DNA of 64,000 nt from CAXXOK01 sp963675925. GTDB taxonomy: Bacteria > Bacillota > Clostridia > Christensenellales > Aristaeellaceae. This document shows positions 26,020 to 34,797 of this stretch, in pieces. The stretch lies in assembly GCA_963675925.2 (NCBI GenBank), contig CAXXIB010000002.1, positions 124,001 through 188,000 on the forward strand, given 5' to 3'. Every line of letters begins with the position of its first letter. Within the stretch, counting starts at the first letter, position 1. The notes under the pieces were generated by a model, which saw nothing but the letters and a program-made list of their open reading frames with translations, did no database searches and was not told the origin of the DNA. Position numbers and translations under genes: made by a program.

Positions 26020-26054
26020 TCGCCCAAAATCGAAAATTATTCACCCAAAATTGA
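26020..26054 (+). promoter_or_regulatory. Direct-repeat operator, probable YesN-type activator site
   Basis: Two copies of TC(A/G)CCCAAAAT(C/T)GA lie exactly 21 bp apart, two helical turns, as expected for tandem AraC-family half-sites. The second copy ends where the -35 hexamer of the next promoter should begin. Confidence 0.55.
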
Positions 26055-26083
26055 TAGCCGCAGTCTGCGGCTATCTCTATACT
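26053..26083 (+). promoter_or_regulatory. Activator-type promoter with internal palindrome, transporter operon
   Basis: A -10 TATACT at 26078-26083 has no -35 match, typical of an activator-dependent promoter. A perfect inverted repeat (GATAGCCGCAG-T-CTGCGGCTATC, 26053-26075) fills the spacer region. It could be a second operator or, for yesN read-through, a hairpin. Confidence 0.5.
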
Positions 26084-26107
26084 ATAGGTATAGAAGGAGG
26101 TCGAACT

Positions 26108-27601
26108 ATGAAAACCAAAAAAATACTTGCCCTGATTACCATGGCTGCCCTGCTGCTTGCAGCGCTGGGCACGGTAACCCCCGCCACGGCCGCGTCCTAC
26201 GACAAGGTCGTATTCTCCTACGCGACATTTAACAACATCCCCTCCGACGATGTCCTCTCTACCGTGGAAGAAGCCATCAACCAAATCACCCGCGACAAGA
26301 TCGGCGTAGAAGTCGAACTGATGCCCATTATGATTTGGGACTACTCCTCCACCATCAGCCTGGCCCTGCAGGGCGGCGAACAGGTGGACATCTTTCAAAC
26401 GCTGGGCGACCTGAACACCAGCATTTCCAGTGGCATGGCCATGGATATTACCGATCTGGTTCCCGAGTATGCAAAAGAAGCGGCTGAACTGATTGGTGAC
26501 AAATGGCTGGCCGCGACCAGCCACGCTGGCCGCCTGTACGGCCTGCCCACCTACAAACCCATCGCCCTGACCCCGATGCTGATCTATCGCCAAGACATCG
26601 CCGATGCACTGGGCCTTGATATGTCCACTGTCAACAGAGTGAATGATATCGGCACCGTGCTGCAGACTGTGAAAGACAGCTATCCGGACATGACCCCGCT
26701 GGCGGCCGTGAACACCGGTAACATCGGCCTGGGTATGACCGTGCGGAACGTGGACTACCTGACCGACAACTATTTCTCCCCCAAAGGCGTGCTGATGAAC
26801 GACGAACTGACGGTTGTCGACTATTACGCATCGCAGGAGTTTGCCGACATCTGTAACACTGCCCGTGAATGGTACCTCAACGATCTGGTCATGAAAGACG
26901 CTGCCACCACCTCCTCCACCGCAGCGGAGCTGATGTCGTCTGGCAATTACTTTGCCTATCTGGCGTCCTACAGCTACCCCGAAGAAGATACTGCGGCTTC
27001 GCTGGAAGCGCAGACCGGCGGCTATGATCTGGGTGCGAAAATCGTCTCCTCCGCGTTCCTGGACACCTCGTCCATCAACGCCCTGACCTGGTGCGTCGCC
27101 TCCACCACCAAGGTGCCTGAGGCCGCTGTGAAGTTCCTCAACCTTACCTTCACCGACCCCGACGTCGTCAACCTGATCATCTACGGCCTGGAAGGCCGCG
27201 ACTATGTGATGACCGACGGCTTTATGAGCTATCCCGAAGGCCAGGAAGCCGCTACCGTGCCTTACACGGCGCAGCTGTCCTGCGGCACGATGGGTAACTT
27301 TTTCATCATGCACCCGATGCAAGGGACCGATCCGGAATCGCTTGCATGGGAACTGGAGCAAAACCAGAAAGCCAAAACCTCCGTGGCGATGGGCTTCACG
27401 TTTGACTCAAGCGCAGTCAAGACCGAATACACCGCTGTCACCAACGTGATCGAACAATACCTGCCCGGCCTGCTGTGCGGCAGTGTGGATCCCACAACGG
27501 AAATCCCGGTCTTCCTGGAGCGCCTGGAAGAAGCCGGCCTTGGCGACATCATCGCCGAGAAACAAGCCCAGCTGGATGCTTGGGTAGCCGCTAACAAGTA
27601 A
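26108..27601 (+). CDS. Extracellular solute-binding protein, LplA/DUF3502 type
   Basis: Substrate-binding protein of a carbohydrate ABC importer, 497 residues. The ATG at 26108 follows AAGGAGG. The signal peptide ends TPATA-A and holds no lipobox cysteine, which is unusual for a Gram-positive binding protein. The C-terminal 130 residues (FDSSAVKTEYTAVTNV ... AEKQAQLDAW) match the DUF3502 region found in LplA-like proteins. It is followed by a strong hairpin and then LplB- and YtcP-type permeases. Substrate unknown; family members import oligosaccharides. Confidence 0.85.
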   Translation: MKTKKILALITMAALLLAALGTVTPATAASYDKVVFSYATFNNIPSDDVLSTVEEAINQITRDKIGVEVELMPIMIWDYSSTISLALQGGEQVDIFQTLGDLNTSISSGMAMDITDLVPEYAKEAAELIGDKWLAATSHAGRLYGLPTYKPIALTPMLIYRQDIADALGLDMSTVNRVNDIGTVLQTVKDSYPDMTPLAAVNTGNIGLGMTVRNVDYLTDNYFSPKGVLMNDELTVVDYYASQEFADICNTAREWYLNDLVMKDAATTSSTAAELMSSGNYFAYLASYSYPEEDTAASLEAQTGGYDLGAKIVSSAFLDTSSINALTWCVASTTKVPEAAVKFLNLTFTDPDVVNLIIYGLEGRDYVMTDGFMSYPEGQEAATVPYTAQLSCGTMGNFFIMHPMQGTDPESLAWELEQNQKAKTSVAMGFTFDSSAVKTEYTAVTNVIEQYLPGLLCGSVDPTTEIPVFLERLEEAGLGDIIAEKQAQLDAWVAANK

Positions 27602-27616
27602 ACCAATTGACTCCAA

Positions 27617-27646
27617 CACGCGGGGCGGGTCTTGCCGCCCCGCGTG
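27617..27646 (+). terminator. Intercistronic hairpin after the binding-protein gene
   Basis: A perfect 12-bp stem CACGCGGGGCGG with a 6-base loop lies 15 bases after the stop and has no T-run. It more likely protects the 3' end of the binding-protein mRNA or partly attenuates than terminates fully. Confidence 0.7.
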
Positions 27647-27673
27647 CCACTTGATAACAGACGAGGTATGCGC

Positions 27674-28594
27674 ATGGGAAAGCTCCGAAAAAATCGTCTT
27701 GCTAAAACAGGGCCCCTGTTGATGATTGCAGCGCCGGGCATCCTGTATTTGCTGATCAACAACTATTTGCCGATGTTCGGCGTTTTTCTGGCATTCAAGG
27801 ATTTCAACTATTTTAAAGGCATTTTCGGCAGCGATTGGAGCGGCTTGGACAATTTCCGCTTCCTGTTTAAAACCCGCGATGCGTGGATTATGACCCGCAA
27901 CACGCTTTTGTACAACGCCGCCTTTATCATCATCGGTACGATTATTGCCATCTTTATCGCTGTTTTACTATTCGAACTCGGGCAGCGCCGCCGGGTGCGG
28001 CTGTTCCAGTCCGCGCTGATGCTGCCAAACCTTTTTTCCTGGGTCGTGGTCGGCTTTGTGGTCTATGCATTCCTCAATGCCGATACCGGGTACATCAACA
28101 ATACCGTGTTCCCCTGGCTGGGTATTCAGCCCTTCAGCTGGTACTCTACCCCTGGTCCATGGCCTGCTATTCTCGTCCTGGTTTACTTATGGAAGTACAT
28201 GGGCGTTACCTCGATCGTCTATATCGCCAGCATTGCCGGTATCGACAAGGGTGTGTATGAAGCCGCCCAGATTGACGGCGCTACCAAAATACAGCAAATT
28301 CTGAAAATCACGGTACCGCTGCTCAGGCCTACCGTTATCATCATGGTCCTGATGGCCATCGGCCGCATATTCTATTCCGACTTCGGTCTGTTTTATCAAG
28401 TACCGCAAAACTCCGGCCGCTTGTTTGGGGTTACGCAAACCATCGATACCTATGTGTACCGCGGGCTGATGGAGCTAAACGACGTGGGTATGTCTGCCGC
28501 GGCTGCACTGTACCAGTCCGTAGTCGGGTTACTGCTTGTGCTGGGCGCAAATGCGCTGGTACGCAAGCTCGACAGCGACAACGCATTATTTTAG
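27674..28594 (+). CDS. Sugar ABC transporter permease, LplB type
   Basis: Membrane subunit of the importer, 306 residues with six helices. The EAA coupling motif reads YEAAQIDGATKIQQILKI near residue 195. Of two possible ATG codons, that at 27674 has GAGG at seven bases, while the one at 27668 is too close to it. It is followed by its partner permease. The ATPase is not in the operon, so a shared MsmX-type ATPase elsewhere in the genome is expected. Confidence 0.9.
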   Translation: MGKLRKNRLAKTGPLLMIAAPGILYLLINNYLPMFGVFLAFKDFNYFKGIFGSDWSGLDNFRFLFKTRDAWIMTRNTLLYNAAFIIIGTIIAIFIAVLLFELGQRRRVRLFQSALMLPNLFSWVVVGFVVYAFLNADTGYINNTVFPWLGIQPFSWYSTPGPWPAILVLVYLWKYMGVTSIVYIASIAGIDKGVYEAAQIDGATKIQQILKITVPLLRPTVIIMVLMAIGRIFYSDFGLFYQVPQNSGRLFGVTQTIDTYVYRGLMELNDVGMSAAAALYQSVVGLLLVLGANALVRKLDSDNALF

Positions 28595-28606
28595 GAGGCG
28601 GACAGT

Positions 28607-29506
28607 ATGCAAAAACACAGTATGAGCGACGTTGCCCGTTTCCGGGTGTTTTCCACGGTGGTGCTTTCCATTATCGCGGTGGTTACGCTGCTGCCGATTC
28701 TGCTGATTACCATCGCGTCCGTCACCAACGAGGATGTGCTGGTCGCTAGCGGCTACACCTTCTTTCCCGCCAAGCTGAGCCTGGATTCCTATTACTATAT
28801 GGTCAAGCAATCCGCACTGATTCTGCAATCGTACGGAATCACCATACTGGTTACGGTGCTTGGCACGGTGACCAGCGTGATCCTCACCACAACGCTGGCC
28901 TACCCCATGTCACGCAAGGATTTCAAGTATAAAAATCTGCTGGCGTTCTTTGTGTTCTTCACCATGCTGTTCAACGGCGGCGTGGTATCCAGCTACATTA
29001 TGTGGTCGCGCGTCTTCCACATTAAAAACACGCTGTTTGCGCTGATTGTGCCCAACTTCCTCGTTACCGCGTTCAACGTGCTGCTGGTACGCAACTACTA
29101 TGCCAACTCCATCCCCCACGAGATGATCGAGTCCGCGCAGATTGACGGCGCGAAGGAGTTGACCATCTTTATCAAGATCATGTTGCCGCTGGCCGTTCCC
29201 ACCATCGCGACCATCAGCCTGTTTACGGGGCTGATCTACTGGAACGACTGGATTAACTGTCTGTACTATATTACCGACAGCAAGCTCTACCCGCTGCAAA
29301 ACCTGCTAATCCGCATTATGAACAATATCCAGTTCCTGAAGGTTTCCACCAACGTGCAGTTGCTGGGCACCATGAACATTGAACTGCCCGGTTCCTCGGT
29401 GCGTATGGCAATGGCGGTGATCGGCATTATCCCGGTACTGGCCATATTCCCGTTTGTACAAAAATACTTCATTAAGGGCGTCGTACTGGGCGCACTGAAA
29501 GGATAA
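28607..29506 (+). CDS. Sugar ABC transporter permease, YtcP type
   Basis: Second membrane subunit, 299 residues and six helices, with the EAA motif IESAQIDGAKELTIFIKI near residue 180. The ribosome site TAGGAGG lies nine bases before the ATG. It forms a heterodimer with the LplB-type permease. The C-terminus ends in GVVLGALKG, a typical CUT1 permease tail. Confidence 0.9.
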   Translation: MQKHSMSDVARFRVFSTVVLSIIAVVTLLPILLITIASVTNEDVLVASGYTFFPAKLSLDSYYYMVKQSALILQSYGITILVTVLGTVTSVILTTTLAYPMSRKDFKYKNLLAFFVFFTMLFNGGVVSSYIMWSRVFHIKNTLFALIVPNFLVTAFNVLLVRNYYANSIPHEMIESAQIDGAKELTIFIKIMLPLAVPTIATISLFTGLIYWNDWINCLYYITDSKLYPLQNLLIRIMNNIQFLKVSTNVQLLGTMNIELPGSSVRMAMAVIGIIPVLAIFPFVQKYFIKGVVLGALKG

Positions 29507-29517
29507 GGAGACTGACT

Positions 29518-30360
29518 ATGAACGTTGGACAAATCATTGACGGCATTATTGCAAAAACAGGCGTACCCCGCCTGCCGGAGGACAAAACCTGCGACCGCCT
29601 GATGACCGGAAGCCTGGACAATGAGGTAACCAAAATCGTTTCCACCTTCATGGCAACAGTGGATGTTATCAAAGCCGCGGCCGATGCCGGTGCGAACTTT
29701 ATCATCACCCATGAGCCCACCTGGTTTACCGGGATGGATGATACTTCCTGGCTGCAGTACGATCCGGTCTACCTGCAAAAGAAAGAGCTGATCGAAAAAA
29801 CCGGCATGACCATCTGGCGTTTTCACGATCATATGCATATGGCAAAGGAAGACGGCATTTTCACCGGCTTTGATCTGGAAGCCGCATGGGAAGACTATCA
29901 CATGCCCGTGGACGAAAGCTCTCCTTTCTTTCAAAGCGGCAAGACCAAGGATTTCTGCTACCAGATTCCCAAAACCACCCTGGCCGGGCTGGTGGACTAC
30001 TTTAAAGAGAAGTTTGACATGCCCTTTGTGCGCATCATCGGCGATCCGCAAATGCCCGTGGAGCGCGTAGCGGTGCTTCTGGGCGGCGGCAGCCTGGGCC
30101 TTGGCAACGAGCATATGCCCATGGAACTGATGAAAAACCGCAACCTGGACTGCATCCTTTGCGGCGAGACCACCGAGTGGACCCTGCCCGCCTATGTGCG
30201 CGATGCTTCGCAAATGGGGATGAACAAATCCATCCTGATTTTGGGACATGAGCGCAGCGAAGAGCCGGGCATGAAGCACCTGGGTCCGTGGCTTACATCC
30301 ATCGTCGGCGAGATTCCCGTGCTCTACATCCCCTCCAACGAGCCATTTACTACGCTGTAA
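29518..30360 (+). CDS. Divergent Nif3-like (DUF34) metal-binding protein
   Basis: A 280-residue protein of the Nif3/NGG1p-interacting family, usually a hexamer with a dinuclear metal centre and poorly known activity. The N-terminal core VIKAAADAGANFIITHEPTWF matches the family, but the normal THHP is THEP here. The second ligand block reads FHDHMHM instead of HTNLD, and the C-terminal block is LCGETTEWTLPAY. The usual housekeeping copy sits elsewhere in genomes. Here it is 11 bases behind a sugar permease, which suggests a hydrolase or isomerase role in the imported sugar's breakdown (inference). Confidence 0.72.
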   Translation: MNVGQIIDGIIAKTGVPRLPEDKTCDRLMTGSLDNEVTKIVSTFMATVDVIKAAADAGANFIITHEPTWFTGMDDTSWLQYDPVYLQKKELIEKTGMTIWRFHDHMHMAKEDGIFTGFDLEAAWEDYHMPVDESSPFFQSGKTKDFCYQIPKTTLAGLVDYFKEKFDMPFVRIIGDPQMPVERVAVLLGGGSLGLGNEHMPMELMKNRNLDCILCGETTEWTLPAYVRDASQMGMNKSILILGHERSEEPGMKHLGPWLTSIVGEIPVLYIPSNEPFTTL

Positions 30361-30426
30361 AGGACTGCCTAAGCGGTATGTCGAACCCCTCATTCAACGA
30401 TTTGAAAGTGCGAGGTGGAACTCTTT

Positions 30427-31224
30427 ATGGCGTCAATGACCTGTAACTACTATTCCAATGCAAGAATCGGGCAACAAACGTTTACGGCAATCCTGCCGGT
30501 TGACCCTCCTCCGGGCCCCACAGGCCCGTCCCCGTTTGCCGAAGGCCCGTGGCCGACCATTTACCTGCTGCACGGGTATACCGGCAATCACCTGGACTGG
30601 CTTCACCACTCCGGCATTCAGTCCTGGGCCGGCCAGCGCGGCTATGCAGTGATTATGCCCGCGGGCGGCAACACCTTCTATATTGATAACGAGGACACCA
30701 ACGAACGCGGCGGCGCGTTCATCGGCGAAGAGCTGATAACCGTCACCCGCAGTATGTTCAACCTATCCCACCGGCGGGAAGACACGATTATCGCCGGGCT
30801 GTCGATGGGCGGATACGGCGCGATACGCAACGGGCTTGCCTATCCGGATACCTTTGGCGTGGTGATCGCGCTGTCCTCCGCGCTGATTACCGACGAGGTT
30901 GCGCAAATGACCCCGGAAGGCGGCGGCAATGGCGTGGCCACGTACGGCTACTACCGCAATACCTTCGGCGATCCCACCCAGCTTCTTGGCAGCGATAAGG
31001 ACCCCAAAGCGCTGGCCAAAGCCCGCCTTGCAGGCGGCAATAAGCCGCGCATGTTCCTTGCCTGCGGCACAGAGGATTTCGCCTTTGGCATGAACGAAAG
31101 CTATCACGAGTACCTGACAGAAATCGGCTATCCTCACGAATGGTGGACACGCCCCGGCGTGCATGATTTTGCATTCTGGAACCAGTCAATGCCAGCGGGT
31201 ATGGACTGGCTGAAGCAAGACTAG
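30427..31224 (+). CDS. Alpha/beta-hydrolase esterase (EstD/FrmB-like)
   Basis: Carboxylesterase-like enzyme of 265 residues without a signal peptide, so cytoplasmic. It has the oxyanion segment LLHGYTGNH near residue 40, the nucleophile elbow GLSMGG with Ser126, and a late Asp/His (GVHDFAFW) that can complete the triad. A Pro/Gly-rich loop (PPPGPTGPS) at residues 24-33 is unusual. The ATG at 30427 has GAGGTGG eight bases upstream. It lies between the Nif3-like and DUF3237 genes and probably removes acyl groups from the imported compound. Confidence 0.8.
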   Translation: MASMTCNYYSNARIGQQTFTAILPVDPPPGPTGPSPFAEGPWPTIYLLHGYTGNHLDWLHHSGIQSWAGQRGYAVIMPAGGNTFYIDNEDTNERGGAFIGEELITVTRSMFNLSHRREDTIIAGLSMGGYGAIRNGLAYPDTFGVVIALSSALITDEVAQMTPEGGGNGVATYGYYRNTFGDPTQLLGSDKDPKALAKARLAGGNKPRMFLACGTEDFAFGMNESYHEYLTEIGYPHEWWTRPGVHDFAFWNQSMPAGMDWLKQD

Positions 31225-31234
31225 GGACATCGTG

Positions 31235-31648
31235 ATGGAAAAAGAACACATCATGACCCTGCATGTGGATGTCGCCACCCCACTGCCCGTAGGGCGTGTA
31301 GCAGAGGGTAACTTGATGATTATCCCCATCACCGGCGGCAGCTTCAGCGGGCCGAAGCTTGCAGGAAACGTACTGCCCGGCGGGGCGGACTGGAACACGC
31401 AGCTTCCCTCCGGGAAAAGCCACGCCTGTGCCCGGTACTGGATTCAAACGGATGACGGCGCGGTGATCAGTGTGCACAACGAAGGCGTGATCGGCGGTTC
31501 CGATGCACACAGCGACATGCACACAACCCCGTCTTTCCAGTGCGATGCCGATGGCCCCTATGCGTTCCTAAACGAAGGAAGCTATGAAGGCATACTCTCC
31601 AGCGCCGGAGAAGGCGCAGTCAAAGTCGACGTGTATCGCATTATCTAA
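31235..31648 (+). CDS. DUF3237 protein
   Basis: A 137-residue cytoplasmic protein of the DUF3237 family, a small beta-barrel of unknown activity. The typical features are the N-terminal VATPLPVGRVAEGNL, the ITGGSFSGPKLAG turn near residue 35 and ARYWIQTDDGAVISV near residue 68. It is the last gene of the YesN-linked operon, nine bases after the esterase, and is followed by a terminator. DUF3237 genes often accompany esterases and oxidoreductases in small-molecule catabolism, which suits this setting. Confidence 0.78.
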   Translation: MEKEHIMTLHVDVATPLPVGRVAEGNLMIIPITGGSFSGPKLAGNVLPGGADWNTQLPSGKSHACARYWIQTDDGAVISVHNEGVIGGSDAHSDMHTTPSFQCDADGPYAFLNEGSYEGILSSAGEGAVKVDVYRII

Positions 31649-31708
31649 CCCCTCCCCGGCAGGCGACCTGCCGCAAACAACAAGGATTCGGCACTCGTGC
31701 CCTTTCCT

Positions 31709-31757
31709 GCGTGCGCATTTTACGGACTGATTTTTCATTCCTCCGCACGCTTTTTTT
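31709..31757 (+). terminator. Terminator of the YesN-linked operon
   Basis: GCGTGCG and CGCACGC pair across a 28-base loop and are followed by seven T. The loop is long but the T-run is good. Confidence 0.65.
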
Positions 31758-31800
31758 GTGTAGATTTTGGACGTTTAATGCCATGCCCATGTCAATTCTC

Positions 31801-31840
31801 TGTCACACGCTTGACAGGGAAAATCCCACCATGCTACTGT
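31801..31840 (+). promoter_or_regulatory. lacI promoter with LacI-family operator
   Basis: The operator-like TGTCACACGCTTGACA at 31801-31816 includes the -35 TTGACA, followed by an 18-base spacer and TACTGT. It matches the two perfect or near-perfect palindromes downstream, so the regulator probably controls itself. Confidence 0.65.
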
Positions 31841-31870
31841 AGATGCATTAAACCGTGAGGTGAATGCCTG

Positions 31871-32851
31871 ATGGCAACATTGAAGGAAGTCGCTGCGCTG
31901 GCCGGGGTCACCGTTACCACCGTGTCCCGCATGCTCAACAAGCCGGACATGGTCAGTCCCGCAACCGTACAGCGGATACGCCAGGCGATGAGTGATCTGG
32001 ACTATCGGCCCAACGAACTAGCGCGTTCCCTGTCCAAAAAGACCAGTCATTTCATCGGCCTGATCGTGCCATCGGCACGCAACGCGTTTTTTGCCAAGGT
32101 GATCGAGCGCACAGAACGCCATATTACCGCCAACGGCTTTAAGCTGCTGTTATGCGTATCCAACCACGAGCGCAAAAAGGAATTTGATTACTTTTCCATG
32201 CTGAAAGCACACAAGGTGGCGGGTGTCATCATTGCCAGCCACACCCAGGACCTGGCCGAAAGCATCTCCTTTGACGCGCCGATATTGTCCATCGACCGCG
32301 TGATTTCTCCCCGTATCTCCGCCGTGTGCTCCGATAACCTAAACGGCGGCCGCATGGCAGCAGAGCATTTAATTCAAAAGGGCTGCAAGCGCATTGCCTA
32401 TTTAAGCGGCGGCGTGATGCTGCGCGGGATGAACGCCTCGCTGCGCCAGCAGGGCTATGAACAGGTCATCCGGGAACACGGTATGCAGCCGCTCGTTCAA
32501 CTCAACCGGGAAGACCGTTTCATCTCCATGAAATACGAAGATATTATCGCAACCTTCTTATCCGCACATCCGGATATTGATGGTGCCGTGTGCTCCAACG
32601 ATATCCTGGCCGCAGAGCTCATCCGCTATGCTCTTGGCAATGGCATATCCGTACCAAAGCAGCTGAAAGTGGTCGGATACGATGATATCGATCTGGCGGC
32701 GCTGTACTCACCCTCCATCACAACCATTCATCAGCCGGTCAACGACATCTGCCGCTTTGCGGTGGAGAGCATCATCCATTTTGGCTCGCGTCCGCTGCCA
32801 AGCTCCACCGTATTCCCCGTCCGATTAGTGGAAAGAGAGAGCACTCGCTAA
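31871..32851 (+). CDS. LacI-family transcriptional regulator
   Basis: A 326-residue repressor. The N-terminal helix-turn-helix reads LKEVAALAGVTVTTVSRMLN, the hinge helix lies near residue 50 (NELARSLS), and a periplasmic-binding-like sensor domain fills the rest, ending with the dimer face VVGYDDIDLAALYSPSITT. The ATG follows GTGAGGTGAATGCCTG. The matching palindromes at its own promoter, the secreted esterase and the sugar operon make it the probable regulator of all three. A decayed copy of its last 75 codons lies 2 kb downstream. Confidence 0.93.
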   Translation: MATLKEVAALAGVTVTTVSRMLNKPDMVSPATVQRIRQAMSDLDYRPNELARSLSKKTSHFIGLIVPSARNAFFAKVIERTERHITANGFKLLLCVSNHERKKEFDYFSMLKAHKVAGVIIASHTQDLAESISFDAPILSIDRVISPRISAVCSDNLNGGRMAAEHLIQKGCKRIAYLSGGVMLRGMNASLRQQGYEQVIREHGMQPLVQLNREDRFISMKYEDIIATFLSAHPDIDGAVCSNDILAAELIRYALGNGISVPKQLKVVGYDDIDLAALYSPSITTIHQPVNDICRFAVESIIHFGSRPLPSSTVFPVRLVERESTR

Positions 32852-32951
32852 ACACCGCGCATGATATGCGCTTAACATTTGATTATATCAATCAATATAA
32901 TGATTTGTAGATACGCTTTGGTGGTATCTGCATTCTATTTATCATTTGTAA

Positions 32952-32990
32952 TGTCAACCGCTTGACATTTGAAGCAGGCAACGGTATACT
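32952..32990 (+). promoter_or_regulatory. Promoter and LacI-type operator of the secreted esterase
   Basis: TGTCAACCGCTTGACA (32952-32967) contains the -35 TTGACA. A 17-base spacer and TATACT (32985-32990) follow. Repressor binding would block RNA polymerase directly. Confidence 0.78.
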
Positions 32991-33045
32991 GACCCTGACA
33001 TTCGTGCACGAGAATGATTACTGCAACTACATAAGGAGGATACCC

Positions 33046-34773
33046 ATGAAACGAGCAATCTGCTTGGTTCTATTGTCTGTATTCGCGCTCAGCCTGTCCA
33101 CAGCCGCCTACGCGGAGGACGCAACGAAATTCGATCAGGCCTATTTTTCTGCCGATATGGTGGGAAACACGGTCGAGCGAGTGGATGAGGTCACCCTGGA
33201 AGGCCATACCTGCTATATGTATGTGCCTGCCAGCAACCGCGTCGGCACCCTGTTGGCCTTCGCACCGATGATGATGGTCTTTGGCGACGAAGCCTACACA
33301 GCTGACAGCGTACTTGCAACCGTAAACGAAAAAGGTTTTGGTGAAATCGCCAAACGCGACGGCGCGTGCATTCTGTTCGTTAATCCCCTGGAAAGTTGGG
33401 ATTCGGCAGCGGATGCCGCAAACGCAGAAGCCTTATTCCTGTCGTTTTACTCCATCTATTCCTCCAATCCCCTCTTGGTGTTTGAAAACGGTACCGCAAC
33501 CAAGGTTGATGCGGAAACCGGTGAAGAATCCACCGTGTATCCCGGCTCGCTGTTTGGCGTGCAGCTGATTGGCGAAGGCAAGGGCGCGGACTTCATTGCC
33601 GCAAACTACTTAAAAGCCCTGCCGTTCCTCACCAACTACGGCCCGCAGGAAGGGCTGACAGGCGCTGGCCCGGTCTGCGGCGTGGCGCTGTTCTCCCCGA
33701 CCGCTGTTCCCATGAAAGCTGAAGACGGGGTTGCGATTCCGCTGGCGATCGTCAACGGCCCGGCGGATGCGGATCAGGTCGCAGCCTCCTATTCCGATTC
33801 TACCGTTGAAGCCATGGTCGTTATCGATGCAGACGTTACAGGCTTTGACGCTGATATTTTCAAAACGGTGTACGATGCCATCGTCAGCAAGTATCACTTC
33901 GCGCTGACCATGTATTATCCGTCTCCCCAGTACACCCTGAGCGGCATCATGGAAGTGAACAACCAAACAACGCTTGCCAGCGGCAAGGTGATTGAATCCT
34001 ATGCGTACCTGCCAGAAGGCATCAGCTACGATCAGGACCACTCCATCCCGCTGGTGCTGTACTTCCACGGCTGGGGCGGCGAAGGCGAAGCTATGCTGTC
34101 CTGGACGGATTGGCCTCTGGTCGGCAAGGAAAACGGCTTTGTCGTCATCGGCGTTGACCAGCACGGCGATTCCACCGCTGCCGAAACCATCGAATTGCTG
34201 GATCAGCTGCTTGTGCAATATCCCTTCATTGATCCGTCCCGCGTGTACGCCACAGGCTTTTCCATGGGCTCGTCCAAGTCCTGGAATCTCGGCCTGAAGT
34301 ACGCCGACAGGTTTGCCGGCATCATGCCCACCAGCCTCGGCATATTCCCCGAAGATGAAACGACCGATATGATGTCCTTTGTGAAGGACGGCGTTATCCT
34401 GCCGGTGTTCTATATCGGCGGTGGTCTGTCGCCCCTGCCGGAGCTCCCGGCGGCGGAAGCCAACATCGTAAACGATGCCTTCAAGGTTCTCTGGCAAATG
34501 AACGATCTTGGCGAGTATGCCTTTAATGAAGCCAGCGGTTCAATCTGGGGCGTCAGCGCAGACAGCCAGCGTATTATCCCCTCCCGCGACAAAAACACCG
34601 AGCAGGTTTTGGTCGTGGACAGCTTTGTAAATCCCGACGGCAACACCTACACATGGCTGTCCGTCAACTTAAACCTTGCCCATGATTCCTGCCGCAACGA
34701 CTCCGCTGTGATGTGGTCTTACATGAGCCAGTTCTCCCGCAATGCCGACGGATCGCTTTCCATCGGCGAGTAA
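33046..34773 (+). CDS. Secreted alpha/beta-hydrolase esterase with N-terminal extension
   Basis: An exported enzyme of 575 residues. The ATG at 33046 follows AAGGAGG, and the signal peptide ends TAAYA-E near residue 22. Residues 25-290 form an extra domain that I do not recognise. The C-terminal 280 residues resemble polyhydroxybutyrate-depolymerase/feruloyl-type esterases: LVLYFHGWGGEG near residue 335, nucleophile elbow GFSMGS with Ser406, and a late catalytic His probably in NLAHDSC. It has its own LacI-type operator and probably works outside the cell on the substrate whose products the next operon imports. Confidence 0.78.
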   Translation: MKRAICLVLLSVFALSLSTAAYAEDATKFDQAYFSADMVGNTVERVDEVTLEGHTCYMYVPASNRVGTLLAFAPMMMVFGDEAYTADSVLATVNEKGFGEIAKRDGACILFVNPLESWDSAADAANAEALFLSFYSIYSSNPLLVFENGTATKVDAETGEESTVYPGSLFGVQLIGEGKGADFIAANYLKALPFLTNYGPQEGLTGAGPVCGVALFSPTAVPMKAEDGVAIPLAIVNGPADADQVAASYSDSTVEAMVVIDADVTGFDADIFKTVYDAIVSKYHFALTMYYPSPQYTLSGIMEVNNQTTLASGKVIESYAYLPEGISYDQDHSIPLVLYFHGWGGEGEAMLSWTDWPLVGKENGFVVIGVDQHGDSTAAETIELLDQLLVQYPFIDPSRVYATGFSMGSSKSWNLGLKYADRFAGIMPTSLGIFPEDETTDMMSFVKDGVILPVFYIGGGLSPLPELPAAEANIVNDAFKVLWQMNDLGEYAFNEASGSIWGVSADSQRIIPSRDKNTEQVLVVDSFVNPDGNTYTWLSVNLNLAHDSCRNDSAVMWSYMSQFSRNADGSLSIGE

Positions 34774-34797
34774 GCCCATTTCCAGGCCATGCAACAC

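Noticed and set aside
26003..27361. 452-codon minus-strand frame opposite the YesN-linked binding protein
   Set aside because: Antisense shadow without a ribosome site or recognisable protein.
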